Shown here in pieces: positions 35,165 through 47,548 of a stretch of DNA of 64,000 nucleotides. The DNA comes from Massospora cicadina (taxonomy: Eukaryota > Entomophthoromycota > Entomophthoromycetes > Entomophthorales > Entomophthoraceae): contig JAKSZP010005267.1 in the NCBI GenBank assembly GCA_022478985.1, positions 248,001 to 312,000 on the forward strand, read 5' to 3'. Both the position numbers and the translations under genes were made by a program. Position 1 is the first letter of the stretch, and every line of letters starts with the position of its first letter. The notes beneath the pieces were generated by a model that saw nothing but the letters and a program-made list of their open reading frames with translations, did no database searches and was not told the origin of the DNA.

Positions 35165-35354
35165 ATAGTGGGATCCCTTCTATATACTTATCATTAGCTC
35201 AATCTCCCAGCATTCTGACGAGGTGAAGGTTTCCATAAGAGTTATGGTACCATTTCCCGCACTAATACTTCAAGTTTTTAGCTAACTCCCAGTCCAAACA
35301 GTTTACTTCAGCCTCATGTCCAGTGGAGCCCACAGCTTCTCAATATTGAGTCTT
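35165..35354 (-). pseudogene. E4 protease remnant
   Basis: Short minus-strand segment in the right place for the aspartic protease. It reads AVGSTGHEAEVNCLDWELA where the family has a hydrophobic-Asp-Ser-Gly-Ala motif followed by N-F-(I/V) and a helix. The Asp is replaced by Gly. Stops follow within 60 codons. The region is short for a full protease and has probably lost sequence. Confidence 0.5.
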
Positions 35355-36562
35355 TTAATTCCTTTTAAGCTTTAGAGAAAACGGCACAAAAAGATAAGTA
35401 GAACCGTCTATCTTATTGAGAGAAGAGATTTGAGTGAGGTTCAGGCGGAGCTTGTATGCAGGGGCGTCTGAACCGCAGGAGGTTGCCTGTACCAGGTCTA
35501 GAGGGTGTGAAGCGGGTTTGCTGGTGGCTACCCGCTTCTGCTGTCCCAAATGGTTGGATACAGGTCTGACTATACACATCACTACGGAATCCTCCATGGT
35601 TCCAGGGAACATGGGTCCTGGCTTGGGACAGGGCTACCTGGCTTTCCACTTGGGAGGCAAATGTGACTTTCTCCTCCAAGCTCGCCCCCAGGCGGGTGGT
35701 GGCCATAGCAGTGAGGATTTCTGGACGTAGGTTCTGTTGGAGCATATTTGCAAGCTGGGGGGTCACTTTTATGTCTTAAGAAAGAGTCTGGAACAGCCAC
35801 GCGTACTTCATGATGGCAATTCTTCCTTGGTTGAGGGAAAAGAGCGCTGACCATGTGACATCCTGAGAGTAGTTCAGGGTGTCAGCTCTTTTGACCAGTT
35901 GAAGGCATCCTTTAGAGACGTTGGAAGAGCCATCTATGTCTCCAAAAGGTCGGTGAGTCAGACTGACAGGTCTTTGGAAGTACAGCTATCACTTGGACGA
36001 TCTGGAGGGACGCCATTATGATCCTCCAAGAGGCCATGGTGAGATGGTCTTGCAGCTTGACTTGAAAGAATGTTCCATGCATTACACTCAACTCTTCTGG
36101 AGCCAATGCTTGTCTAAACTTAGATGTGGTGCCAAAGAATTGAACATAAGCATCAGGGTTCTTTTGAGATGTGAAGAGGCAAGTGGTTTTCCTCAACAAG
36201 AACAGGATGAAAAGATGACCATCAGGAGAGTGGTAATGTGCTTATACCAAGCGAGTAGGGGTCTCTCATAAGTCTTCTCCATCTCATCCCAGTAAAAAGG
36301 GCATGAGGTTAAAAGAACTCCATCTAATTTGACAAACAGATCTTTACGCATTGCCATGAAACAGCTAGATGGGAGGGCCCAGGTAAGGGCCCACAAGCTA
36401 GAGAGTTCAGCGGTAGTTAGATCCTTAGTCCATTGGCTAAAAAGAACAGTTGTTGATATACCCTTAAAAATATAAGGAAAATTCTGACGCTTAGGAGGAT
36501 TGTCTGTCTGCCAAAGAGGCGTACAGAGAGGCTACAGCCTTGTTAAAGTATGAGTTACAATC
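35355..36562 (-). pseudogene. E4 gag
   Basis: Start codon at about 36,562 inside the 5' terminal repeat. The frame then runs with shifts through 36,193-36,396 (67 codons, ends in a Cys/Ser-rich tract), 35,912-36,199 (95 codons) and 35,413-35,766 (117 codons). The order is a helical N-terminal part, then a capsid-like part with RQALAPEEL, then a Gln/Pro/Ser/Arg-rich C-terminus. No intact CCHC knuckle is seen. Gag forms the particle that packages E4 RNA. Overlapping plus-strand ORFs (35,434-35,730 and 35,993-36,271) are shadows. Confidence 0.7.
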
Positions 36563-37376
36563 CATTTTTCTGTTCCAAATCCATAGTACCTTTCAAAATT
36601 TTAAAATAATGTTTAATGATATTAAGATTCTTTTGTGTTTTTCAAGTTTTTATTCAATATAACAGAAGATAAAGTTGCCTCAAAACCTTCGTCAGTTTGT
36701 GTTTACAAAATAAAATGGGGGATATGGTGTAACTTGTTCCTGCAGAGTCCACGTGAAGCGGGCTATCTGCAGGCTTGTTTTGAGAATATCATCCTCTGAT
36801 AGAATCTGGGCCTGTTCTAGGCCACCTTTCAAGTACCTCAAATGCTATAAAACTTTTCTGCAATTATTTTTGTGCTTCAAGAACAAATAAAAGCTTGGCG
36901 TTTTTGTTTCTATTCTCATTGCAACATTTTGTATTAATAAAATATATCCTTTTTTGTCAGCTTCTGATTCATTAGGCCGCCATTTTGCTCGACTATCAAT
37001 ATTCTTTTTAAGCGTAATTCAGGTTGGAAGCTTCTGCTTTGCTGAGATGCAATTTTCCATGGTTCTTGAAATTCTCCCATTGCTTAGAATCCTAGTTGGC
37101 AGTCTCTAATTCACTGTGCCGCTGTTTGTCTTGGCCATTGTCATTCTCACGCTCAGCAAAATTTGCTAGCGTCCTTTGATTGCCCTAATTGCCATTTCTG
37201 CCAGGTCTCGCCTCCTCTACTCTATAGTTTATTTAATTTGTCATAATCTGATGTGTCAGAATTCCCTTTTTAAGGGTCGTTGCCCTAGTAACATATATTC
37301 TATTAGTATTAGCCTTAATCTCTGCTGTAGAAAAATCAAGGCTATGTGGCAATCAAGCAGAGCCTTGACCATCACA
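36328..37376 (-). repeat. 5' terminal repeat of E4
   Basis: Partner of 30,382-31,432. Element sense it begins TGTGATGGTCAAGGC and includes the gag start at 36,562. Homology to the left copy stops at about 36,328, inside gag. A shorter relative, S3 (47,549-48,041), matches only the part from about 36,586 to 37,376. Confidence 0.75.
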
Positions 37377-40300
37377 CTAATAACCCAGCCAAGACAGCTG
37401 GTAGACTTCTTTATTTGCAGTCTTATCAGTCACCTTTTTAACTTCTAATAGGACATAAGCAAATTGGCGGTTAGTTTTGGGTATCAGGGTGTAGCACATC
37501 ATATGCACAACCTAAATCAAAGTCGTATTTTGCAAAAATAACAGTATAATTTTTAAAAGTGGACAGCGCTTAGTTATTTTTAGTATTTATCAGACCAGAG
37601 AGTCTTTTACAGTTTATAAAAAAACCAATTAACATTCATCACTACCAAGGCCCAGTTCATCAAAGCTACTAAAATTATGGATATTCTATGTTTTTGCCAA
37701 CACTCAAAATATGCACAAATGCAACTATTTGGTGTAGCTTTATCTCAGTATGACATGAAAAAATTGAGCTAAAAGCCCCTAGTTTTTACAATGGTCAGGA
37801 ATGTTAATTATAAGTGCATAATAGGTTCCAATTTATAACAACTAGATGGAAAAAATAATTTGCCATATATCTTTTAGGTTATTTTAAGGTTAATTTCTGT
37901 CCTTAATATAACCTGGTGGCCTTCCAGAATGGTTGTATTACTTTTAGCCCTCAGTGGAATGCCTTTGGATTCCATATTTGATTAGGCATTTTCTAAGTAA
38001 GGAAACAAATCCGTTGATAACCAATTGGCACTATGTTAACCCTGAGCGCAAGGTCAACAAACCCCTGGATCCAAGATGCAGGGTCCTTGTCTTTCCAGTT
38101 GTAGTAAAGCAGAAGTTTTTGACCAAGTATTTTGTGATCCTTAGAATGAGCTTGATCTTATTGGTCTTACTAAATGAGGTTCCATTTATAAAGGCATAAT
38201 TTTAATTTTCTATAATTTTATCAGGAGCTGATACTACAAGTGAGTCAAACTGCAATGGCAGCTCACTATATGCTCTTAGAGAAGCAGTTATCTTGGTTTC
38301 CATAGTATGGTATTCTTTTTGTTTAATATCTGACGCAAGACCATGTTTCTTTACTAATTTAGTGAAATATTGTTAAATGGTGCTTTACTGACCACAATAG
38401 CTCTTACTCTGGGCTCTTTAACTGTGAAATTAATATAAGTGCATTCAGCATATTATTCATCAGCTGCATTGAAAAGGTTTAGATCCAGAGTGTCTTCTTG
38501 ATCTAAATGAGATAGTAGGTCATCACATAATAGAGGGGTTTATTCTTGTAACGCCACAATAGGTATAGCCACTTGACCCTGTTCAAACTAGGGCATCTCC
38601 AAATGGTTATTGAAAATTCATGTTGTTCCAATTGTTTAACATAAGGCTTCACTTCTACCTTCTCTGTACATGCATCATTATTTTTTGACATCAATACGCG
38701 CTAAAAAATGATTTCTTCATTAGAAATAATGGAAGAGAAATGACAATGATAAAGCATTGAAAAATACTTCAACATGGATTACTAAGGTCACTTACAGCAA
38801 AACACCATGGCCTTTCAGGGGCCCTTTGTTCATTAATGAATGTAAGTCGATTTCATTATTATATTGAAAAATATATAGAGATTTGGTGGAAGTAGAATCT
38901 CTTCTATTTCATCTCATTTTTTCCAAAGTCCTCATCATTAATAGAATACACAACATGTACCTTTGTCTTAGAGACCATAATCGGTAATGACTGGCATAGT
39001 GTCTTAACTGGTTGCATGTGTGGAAAATTATATGTTTAGCATTCACTTTATCTAAACAAGTCTATATGGTCAAATCAAATTTTGTAAGGGATATAGGCCG
39101 ATTTGAAAGTATAAAAAGGATCCAGTTGCTTTGAGCTTGGCGCCTTAAAAGTGACACTACTTTGGAGAAGAAAAAAACCATCTAATTGATAATATGTTTC
39201 TTATTAAACACTGGTAAAAAAACCCATTATAATTCTTTAAAGGGAACTTAGGCGTAGAAAATAGCAATATATGCGTTAAAATTATTTTATCCTTTGATCT
39301 ACATAGAACATGAGCATCATTATACCAATTAGTGAGATCTGCAATAAACTCATTCTTATTTAAAGGAGAAATTAAAAGCAACTTATGCGTTGCCATTTGT
39401 TCCGCTCTGCCAAACGCCTTTATAATGGGCTTTATGTCATGATAAATCATTCCAGCTCCACTTAGTTTTAGAATTACCAGTCCCTGCTTTTAGAGTCAAA
39501 GATTCTATACTTAGTTTCTAGATTAGCGTTCTCAGGTGCATATTTTATTCTTATCTCAAACAGGGTCATACCTTAAGTATATTTTCATCTTTTCAAACTT
39601 AGGAAAGTTGATCATATTAACAATGAATTGACATCCATTTTCATAGGGATGTGATGGCCAAAATGATCTTAATAAAGTTTATAAAGTGTTTTAAACACTG
39701 TGTGGAAAAAATAATTATAGGTACTGGAGCAGCCTGAGTTGATGTCTACTAAGTATAGAGAGCAGAGGTTGCAGAGGTAACTGAAATAGATGGGGAAGAT
39801 GGTGGAAAAATTAAATCTCTAGCCAATCATACTGGAATAGAAAAGACCCATAATTACCAGTAATTGGGGCATCCATAAAATCATAGGCAATTGGCGCTCA
39901 ACCAACGCCTCATCATTGTCAACATCAGACGCTGATATAGTATCTTATTTATACCAATCTGTGTATTTGAGAATTTATCAATTTCAAGAATTTATCTAGC
40001 TTTACTTTAGTCATTAATAAACTCCTGTCAGAGATTATATACAAACTTGATTGATGGCAGCACTCCTCCATAAATATAGTTCACCCTGCTCAGGTTCTTA
40101 GTTGAAAGTAAAAGGTTAACTTTTTCAGTTTTATTTTACTGCCCTTAAACTTAAACTAGATTATTCATGGGATCAATCTTTCTTTCCCAGTAGGCATTAG
40201 ATTAAACTATTTTGTTGAAATCTTGATCAAGTCCAATAAAAAGGCATTGATATACATTCATATCCTTTTCCATATTATAAAAAACGCATCCAGTAAAATT

Positions 40301-40477
40301 GCATAAAGCTGTCCTATGTGTCTGATCATTTCATCATACAGTTGATAAAGAGGTTAAACATAATCTTTCTTAGCCTCAGATGTGATCAATTTTTAACATG
40401 CATAAGTCTCATTAAATAAGCGTACATAAGCTCTTAAGGTGACTCATTATTTTTGCTGTGCAGGGTTTAGAAATGCG
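37377..40477 (-). pseudogene. E3 RT N-terminus, protease region and gag
   Basis: Rest of E3 beyond E4. The first 80 bp align with the E2 RT N-terminus from CTAATAACCCAGC. The middle (37,900-38,700) occupies the protease/spacer position and is too decayed to show an active site. The 97-codon open stretch at 39,157-39,450 lies where Gag is expected. Low-complexity AT-rich sequence follows to the primer motif. Plus-strand ORFs here are shadows. Confidence 0.5.
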
Positions 40478-40496
40478 CCCCCTGTAATGAGCACCA
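40478..40496 (-). other. primer-binding-site-like motif of E3
   Basis: Minus strand TGGTGCTCATTACAGGGGG, one base different from the E2 primer site. It directly abuts the E3 5' LTR. Confidence 0.7.
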
Positions 40497-41346
40497 CATT
40501 ATTGAAATTAATGTTTCAGTGTCATATTTCAAGTCCATAGGTTAATTTACACTAATCCATTGAGGGTAATCTGTATGATGGTCTCAAACTTTAAAATAAC
40601 ACCAAAGAAGGCTGATTTAAAAATAAGTTTTTATTTTAATTATATTAAGCATACTGAAGCATAAGATACTGAAAGTGGCTTGAGGAGAGATGCAAGGTTG
40701 TCTCTTAGGGTAGGCTTCAAGAGCTACTGCTAAACAAGATTCTCTTCCAAAATAGTCCCTTCCTGAGATAATCTTTTTTATTCCCTCGTTCCCATTGATG
40801 AAAAATATTTAGAAACTTAATAGTAATAAGGAGTTCCAAAACAATTACATATGAAAGGAATACAGGGATGCTAAGCCATTAGTCTTTGGGCAAACAAGCA
40901 ATTAAAGCAACCAGACCATTATGGTTGAGACTCAGGCAAATGGTCAAGCAAAATAACCATAACCTATTACCAAACAAGTTTATGCTAGAGGTGAAAGGTT
41001 TTAAAATATATATTAGATTATTAGATACAAAATAAAGTCCTTGGGGCGATTAATAGATGAATTAAGGTTTAAGAGTTTCAAAAGCTGAGATATAAGATTT
41101 TTATCATACTTCAGATTTTTAGAACTAAGAGCGCCGTTTCATAGTAACTTTTGTTACTTTTAATACCATTAATTGACAACTACATATAAAAACTTAGCGA
41201 AGGCAAAGTAATCCATACTAAAATTAATACTAGAAATTAGCATTGATTTAGTGGAGAATAAGTCATGTCCTCAACCTAAAATTAGTTGAGTGTTAAATTA
41301 TGTAACTGAATAATTGTAAATATGATTGTTCAAAAAAATTGTGACA
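40497..41346 (-). repeat. 5' LTR of E3
   Basis: About 850 bp between the primer motif and a GTGACA end. It is partly alignable with 27,145-27,977, including TATG-TTG-TCA near the outer end and a TCTTCCAAAA-TAGTCCCTTCC / CCTTTCCAAAGATTTTCCTTGC segment in the middle. Diverged, therefore old. Confidence 0.55.
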
Positions 41347-41390
41347 CTCACCATCTACAAGGTATAATAACTAAAGTACACAAATATGCA

Positions 41391-42760
41391 ATTAAACGCC
41401 TTCAATCCGCTGGCCAAATTCAGGCCCTTGAATTGGCCTTGGTGCAACGTCTGATCCAAGTGGAGGCGCTGATTGAAGAAAATGAAACAACAATTCTATG
41501 ATATATCCACAGCATTAGGAGCTCAAGGGCCCAGAGGCCTTGAGCCTCCATTGGAACCAAAGGTTTTGAAAAATTCTAAGGTATCAAAAAGCTTAGAGTT
41601 CCTACTGACTACAATGGGGAAGAAAGGCCATAAGGCCCCCAGGGGACTGTCTGGCCACCCTAGGTCAATTATCCGCATGCTGAGGGTGTTGATGATCCTT
41701 GGAAAAGTTTAATACTGGCAAAGATCTAGGCTTTACATAAGCATATAGGCCAAATAGCTCAAGTGTGTGGTATCTTCCTTAATAGACGCCCTATTGACCC
41801 CTAACCTCACTTTGTCAGTAATAGACAAGGAGATGGAATATATGAATGCGCTTAATAAGGTTACCAATACCACCTTGATTTTATAAACAAACTTTTACCA
41901 ACCTCATAATTATGAGTCAGCAGCTTTAAAGCTGAGATTTCAGCTCTTGAAGTCAGATGAGATAAAAGGCCAAACAACTTTCCTCAACAAAAGCTATAAT
42001 GCATTGCAAGATGAATTGAAAAAATGAGTATACATATGGATCATAAAGCCCCCACAAGTATGTAGAAACAGTGTCTACTGAGCTGAGCCATAATGATGGC
42101 TGGGCATAAACACTCTTTAGCATTTTCTTGCCCTAGCTTTAAACCCAGCTTCAAGGTGAGGTTTATCCCCAGTCAATAGAGAATTGAGTCATTATTGAAT
42201 GCTTGCAAGAGTTCTAGGGAGGAGGCAATTAGTATGCAGAATGTGAAGAACATCCATTCCTGCCTCTGTGAAGAAGCCATAGAAATTATTAGCCACCATA
42301 TGCGTGACTTTAAAACCTGAGAGCAGGTCAATACCGTTTAAACCAGGTTTTTTAGAAAAATAACCTCCCTGAACCATAAGTAAGCCTTCATGGTAATTCA
42401 ATTTGATAAGGAGGAAAGTCCCACTGAATATCTATAGATGATTTTATGTCAGCGCTCAACCATTAGTTATTAAAAATCACACCTCTTTATGTATTGCATT
42501 ACTGCAGTTATCTATACTCTCAAATCTTGGCCTGATTTCCAGTTACATGTTATTGGGCTCAAGAAGACCTTTACGTGTATCTGAGAAATCAAAGAGGCTT
42601 TAAATGATTTTTTGCCGCTACATTGAAAAGATTCCTTGACTCTTAAAAAATCTCAGTCAGCCTCGCATGCATTCCAATAAAGCAAAAGCAAAAAGATCCC
42701 TATAATCCCCTATTGCAAAGGTCGTCGTCACTTATAGACCAATGCTATAAGTGGCGTGCC
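41391..42760 (+). pseudogene. E5 gag
   Basis: Near the start one frame reads IKRLQSAGQIQALELALVQR followed by LIQVEALIEENE, a clear coiled-coil like the Gag N-termini of the sister relics. Later segments around 42,090-42,330 and 42,400-42,640 have helical, charged composition with many stops. The 79-codon ORF at 41,473-41,712 is in another frame and likely a by-product. Confidence 0.5.
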
Positions 42761-43061
42761 AAGAAGGCTTAATGATAGCTGTCAAAAAATAGAGGTCACG
42801 ATAAAGAAATAGACCTTTGTGCTGACAGTTCCATTAACGTGCATCTAACTAAATGACCTTATTACTACTAAAAATATTCCTCAAGAATATCTGAATAAAT
42901 GAGCTATCTACTTCTGACAAAAAACTTTTTGTTACTATCTATGATTCTTTTGTTGATACATCAATGTTTATTACATAGCTACTACTTTTTTGCATCCTGG
43001 TAACTTGTGTCACCGTTAAGTTCACAGAAATCCTGTTATTGCAATCATCATTGTTTCCCTG

Positions 43062-43367
43062 GTGAATAGTATTTTGTCAAAACTTATAGAGAAAATTAAG
43101 ATTGATTATGACTTAACACATCACATATATTATGGAACAGCTGGCCCCTATGTACTAGGTCTTCTGGGGCCAATTATGCGCTCCCTCTCAGTTTCTATAA
43201 AAAAATCTTTTGACCCATTGGTGGTAGCCTGTGCTAACCCAAGCTACAATTTAATGTTGGAGGACTCAATTTATCCAAAATACAATGCCATCGCCATTAT
43301 GCCAAATGATTCTTTTTACTTACTTGGTACACGCATCTCCCTATTATATAAGATCATCAAAGATTAA
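43062..43367 (+). pseudogene. E5 aspartic protease (C-terminal two thirds)
   Basis: This 101-codon stretch is similar to E2's protease: MNSILSKLIEKIKIDYDLTH corresponds to E2's MNVLSSKMIKKIKLAPDLEC, followed by GTAGP (the FGTAG segment in E2) and YNLMLEDSIYPKYNAI in place of the I-I-G-x-x-F block. The Asp-Thr-Gly triad would lie just upstream of the first Met and is not readable. Confidence 0.7.
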
Positions 43368-43869
43368 AATGAACATATAAAGGCTTTCAATTGCTTATTG
43401 GAGACTGATGACAAGTCAATAGAATCAAGTATCATATCCAGGGTTCCTGCGTGCAGCTATCAGCACATGTGGTTAATTGGATGGGAGTAATGCCTATATC
43501 ATTTGGAACCAAAAGTAACTCTTTCAAGGATTTAAGTTATATTCCTCACCTGGGTACCGTGAGCGTTCTCCTCAGGAGCCTATTAAAGATATGAGGTCTT
43601 GATAACTTATTTGTGAGGAAGTCTATGCTTGTTCAAGTGTTCTGACCCTGCATATTACAGCCTCATCTTGGTATACTGAACCCATTTAACATATGAGACG
43701 CCTATGGTAGGAGCCATCACCCTGATACCAGATGTGAGGCTACTACTCCTCAACAAGATTGATACTGTGTGAGGGTTTGGGAGCTTCTATTATTTTGGGT
43801 TAGAGGCGCTTCCCAAAGTGGTACTAGTTGTGTCTTTAATTAATGAAATTGACCTCTGAGCAAAGAAAA

Positions 43870-45240
43870 ATTATGAAAAGCTACTTGAGGAACACGCCAA
43901 CTTGTTCTATACCTCCAAAATTACTTTGGCAAGGTTAAAGGGATCATAAATAACATAAAACGAGAGAAGCTTCTAATCATACAAGCGTGGCTTTCTCAGA
44001 AGAGCAAAGTAAATATAGACCACGCTGATACAGAGCACAAGGGCTTTAAAAGTTGGTACTGATAATCCATCCTAAAGCCCATGGACATCGCCCCTACTAC
44101 TTACTTTCAAAGAGGATGGAAGTCACTAAGCAGTCATTGTTTACCAAAAGCTTTATTTTTTAACTAAGTAGAACATTATCCATATTCACACATTAATGAC
44201 TCACTATGTCTCCTATCCAGAGCTCAGTACTTTTTGTCAATAAACCTTGCCAGAGGGTATTAGCAGATCAAGCCAGCCCAAAGGATTAATTAAAATGTGC
44301 ACTAATTACCAACAAAGGACTATTTACCAACATGAATGCCATAAAGGCTTTGAAATTCCCCTGCTACCTTTTAATGAGCTATAGACGGTTTTTTAGGGGA
44401 CATTAAGTTATTGTGCATATTAGTTTACTTTTTCAACATAAATTTGTTCTCAAAAAAGTCTAAAGGCATCTAGAACATATTTTATCAAATTATTAGTTGT
44501 CTAAAAAAGCATCCCTCAATATTAAGCCTTCTAAATGCTTGTTTTCCGACTCAAGATGTAGTTACACAGGCTTAAAGTCACCAAACAAGGGATCAAGCCT
44601 CTTTTAGACAAATTTTCCAAAATTGAGAAAATGATCTTCCCCTGAAGCCTTAATTATTCAAATGTTTCATGGAATGGTGTGGTACTATAGACAGTTCACT
44701 CTACACTTTGCTGACCTTACTGAGACATTGGTCTACCTAATACAAAAGTACACTTCCTTAAAATGGAATCCTGAGCATTATCAGGCAATCTCCTCCTTTA
44801 GAATACTTTAATTACCCAGCCTGTCCTTATACATTCAAAGTTTGCTTAGCCTTCATGATATTTACTAATTCCAGTAATGTGGCTGTAGGTGTCATTCTGT
44901 CCCAGTTAGGCGACCAATAAGTAGAATGACTGATGGCCTACTTCAGTAAAATCATTTTCAACGCCAAGTGGAAACATAGTTACTAATAAATAATGATTGT
45001 CTATACCTCTTGCATTTAATCTTTTTTACTTTTTATATATGGAAATCACTTCACCATCATCATCAAGCATGATTTTATCAAGTGGCTTCATAAATATGAA
45101 GTATCCGGATGTAAAGCTGGCTATATATGGGTGTTATGTGTAGAATTAAGAATTTCTATAGTTTATCACGTGATACTACCCACCAGAATGTGGATGGGTT
45201 GACAAGGATACTGACATTTTTCATGTCAGTAACTTTAGAA
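43870..45240 (+). pseudogene. E5 RT and RNase H
   Basis: RT remains from about 44,200. The RT-RNase H connection near 44,660-44,780 is readable as FHGMVWYYRQFTLHFADLTE and a following LKWNPEHY. RNase H follows with an AYFSKIIFNAKWKH block, FLLFIYGNHFTII and an IKHDFIKWLHKYE block, in which the family's TDH has become IKH. A THQNVDGLTRI motif near 45,182-45,215 corresponds to the N-x-x-D-x-L-S-R end of RNase H. Frames shift repeatedly. Confidence 0.65.
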
Positions 45241-46690
45241 GATAGACTGTGCAATCTGATTGACCAGCGGGAAGGTGGTACCTGGAGACACCAAAAATCA
45301 ATAATTACAAAATATAAATATTATAATAAAATCAAAGATGGGACGCACTACAATTCAATCAATATAAAAGGTTGCCTTATGTTCGACTGTTCTCAAGAAA
45401 CAAATTTATCCTTAAAGGCCAGTTCATCATAGAACGTGAAGCCGTTAAGAAGACATATGTGTGGTTGAAAAAAATGTTAATGAAAATATGCTAAAAACCA
45501 TATATGAGGTGTTATATGCATGTTAATCTGCAGGGCGAAGGGTTGTCTAAGTACCTAATTTCTGCATCAAGTTGTGTCTTTTTCAACGCCATTTAGTGTA
45601 GTCAGTGTTAATCTAATTGACCTTTATCCACTTGACTCTATGGCTCTCACTATATCCTACTTTCTATTAAACATCTAGCCAAGTGGTCTATGGCTATCTC
45701 TGTCCCTGATGCCCCACAAGGCTATGAGCTTGTCCCTTTTCACTCCTTGTTACAAAATATGTATATCCTGAGGTTCCTACTTTATTAATGGATTAGGTAT
45801 TATTTCAAAAGTTGTAAAAGAACTAGCGTCATTGTATGGTACCAGCCAACATTTCACTGCCCTCTACAATCCCTCAAATAATGAGACAGTGTAACAAGCA
45901 AATGGTAGCCTCAAATCTATTATGCATAAAATGACAGCTACTGACCCTATGTGATGTACTCATTTACTGCCATCTACCTTGCTTTCCTAAAAAAGCTATC
46001 CCTAAGTACTCTATATGTTACCGTTCCAGTCCTTATATGAAAATATAACAAAATTACCTAGCAGCGTCCACTTGCTGATAGACTCTTCCACTCCTGAACT
46101 GCTAAGTTAATCATGAGGGCATTAGTTGGATAAAATTTAATGGATTACAAGCCCTTACCACCCAAGATGTCATTGTGATCACTACAAAAGAGACTAAGAA
46201 ATTCAACGCTAATTAACTGACACTTCCCAACTAAAAATTGGAGATCTCATTTTATTCTATCATCATCACCATAGAGGAAGACTAAAACTTGATACCTCTT
46301 GGTCAGTCCCATATCTCATCCTATAAAAGCAGGTTCCAAGTATTTCATTGTAGATGTTGTCCTTGGTACTGTGGTCAATTGAAATCATGGTAGGTTCCTT
46401 TGGTCTTATGTCTCCCTGAAACAAGATTTAAAGGGTTCACTTTCAATATCTATGATGACGTTAAATCTTAACCTGTCAAAGATTAGAGTGATTTGCTACA
46501 TGAACGCCCTAATCCTTATTTGAGCCTCAACAAGACAATACGTTGTCACCTAATGAGTTGTTACCACAGATGGGCAAGAATGAAACCAGGGGATTTGGGA
46601 ATAAACTAAAAATATATGACCTATACTGAGCCTCATATTGATGACTTGGATGAATTACCTCCTGTATCCCATATCTTCAACCTGAAATCT
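45241..46690 (+). pseudogene. E5 integrase and pol C-terminus
   Basis: Core near 45,600-45,720, where neighbouring frames give IDLYPL and AKWSMAISVPDAPQGYE-like text, corresponding to ID-Y-F-T-K-W...P in E2. The C-terminal domain around 46,230-46,440 reads IGDLILFYHHHHRGRLKLDT and later HGRFLWSYV, comparable to E2's IN tail. The catalytic triad is not intact. About 250 bp of decayed tail lead to the possible polypurine tract. Confidence 0.55.
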
Positions 46691-46700
46691 CAAAAAAATG

Positions 46701-47080
46701 GGGTGCAACAATTGAGAAATCAATGGATGTAGGTGACTACTGCTTAGACCTCATATTGAATACTAATTGAAGTTCCAAATTGAGGAGGGCTCAAGTGCTA
46801 TCTATACCATGGAAAATATTACCCTATAAATATTAATGATTTTGACTCATTAAAGGAATCCCAAATTCTTTCCTAATTTTTAATAGAATACTTTTTTATG
46901 TCCCGTTTTTAGGTTTCTTAACAATAGTGTTAGTAGTCAAGATCATGGATAGTTTTAGCTGTGTCCTACTGAACTTGAAAGTGTTTATCCATTGCCTTTC
47001 AGGAGTTAATACCAAATAATGCCATTCCAAAGGAATCTAGAACTCTAAACAGGACATCTCTGGACACTTAAAAAATTTTA
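46701..47080. other. unassigned stretch between E5 and E9
   Basis: AT-rich sequence starting TGCAACAATT after a purine-rich run. It could be the E5 3' LTR (an end ACA lies at about 47,069), but no second copy was found in the window. No coding similarity seen. Confidence 0.3.
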
Positions 47081-47548
47081 CTCTTTGGCTCTACTATAAT
47101 GATGAAGCCATTAGTTTGGATCCCCTTTTTATGACGGACACTGCCTTCCAATAATTTCTGGGTGAGGTTTCTAACAGGGCTACAGTAAGTGTCCCAAACA
47201 GGATACCGCTATATATAAATCTCAGTTCTGTTGGCTGCACTGGTGTCTTATATAGAGTACCCAAATGTAAGGAGTCATAAACTGACTTTAGTCATACTTG
47301 TTTCATCTCTAAGGAGCTGTTACATGTAAGTGAGGCCTTATCAAGATCTTTGATGTAAACTATGACATCTCAGGAGCCATATATCTGAGTTCTCAAAATA
47401 AAAAAATTAATTGAGGCGGGTTGACCTTGGGACAAATATACCACACTAAGTTTTTTTATCCTGAGCTGGTTTTGAACATGTTACAATCAAAATCTGACTC
47501 AGAGTGGAGCAGGAACCAACCCACTATGCTATCTACTACTCAAGTTCT
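47081..47548 (+). pseudogene. E9 protease region
   Basis: Frames read FMTDTAFQ then FLGEVSNRATVSVP, comparable to the E2/E0 segment before the protease, and later DVNYDISGAIYL near 47,350, comparable to the NIYDIIIDM block of E2's protease. The end (QPTMLSTTQVL) corresponds to E2's LPNMVDASEGI. It is cut by S3 at 47,548. Confidence 0.5.

Larger units (their letters stand above)
30382..37376 (-). mobile_element. Chromodomain gypsy element E4 (chromovirus), minus strand
   Basis: About 7.0 kb, more GC-rich and less decayed than its surroundings. The terminal direct repeats (30,382-31,432 and 36,328-37,376) are about 1,050 bp each. E3's RT aligns with E2 up to TTAAT (30,377-30,381) on the left and resumes with CTAATAACCCAGC (37,377 onward) on the right, giving a target duplication with one C/T change. 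Internally it codes gag, a protease remnant, RT with YMDD, RNase H, integrase and a C-terminal chromodomain. Chromodomains of this type are known to guide integration toward marked chromatin. It carries frameshifts and an AT-rich block at 33,484-34,130. Confidence 0.85.
27145..41346 (-). mobile_element. Gypsy relic E3, minus strand, interrupted by E4
   Basis: LTR-like ends (about 27,145-27,977 and 40,497-41,346, about 840-850 bp) flank a highly decayed pol and gag. The element carries a polypurine tract next to the 3' LTR and the shared primer motif next to the 5' LTR. E4 (30,382-37,376) is inserted in its RT. Comparison with E2 shows the coding order resumes at the same point on both sides. 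The element disrupts the fossil LINE on its left. No matching target duplication was found at its outer ends. Confidence 0.65.
41390..46700 (+). mobile_element. Gypsy relic E5, plus strand, without a visible 5' LTR
   Basis: A plus-strand gag-protease-RT-RNase H-integrase series starts only about 40 bp from the outer end of E3's 5' LTR, in head-to-head orientation. A poly-purine-like AAAAAAATGGGG at about 46,690-46,700 is followed by TG, so a 3' LTR may start at 46,701, but no matching 5' copy was found. E3 or a deletion probably removed the 5' LTR. Confidence 0.6.

Noticed and set aside
47465..47545. tRNA-like A-box/B-box pattern on the minus strand, possible SINE head
   Set aside because: The box spacing is too large and the plus strand aligns with the E9 protease region up to the S3 insertion, which explains the sequence better.
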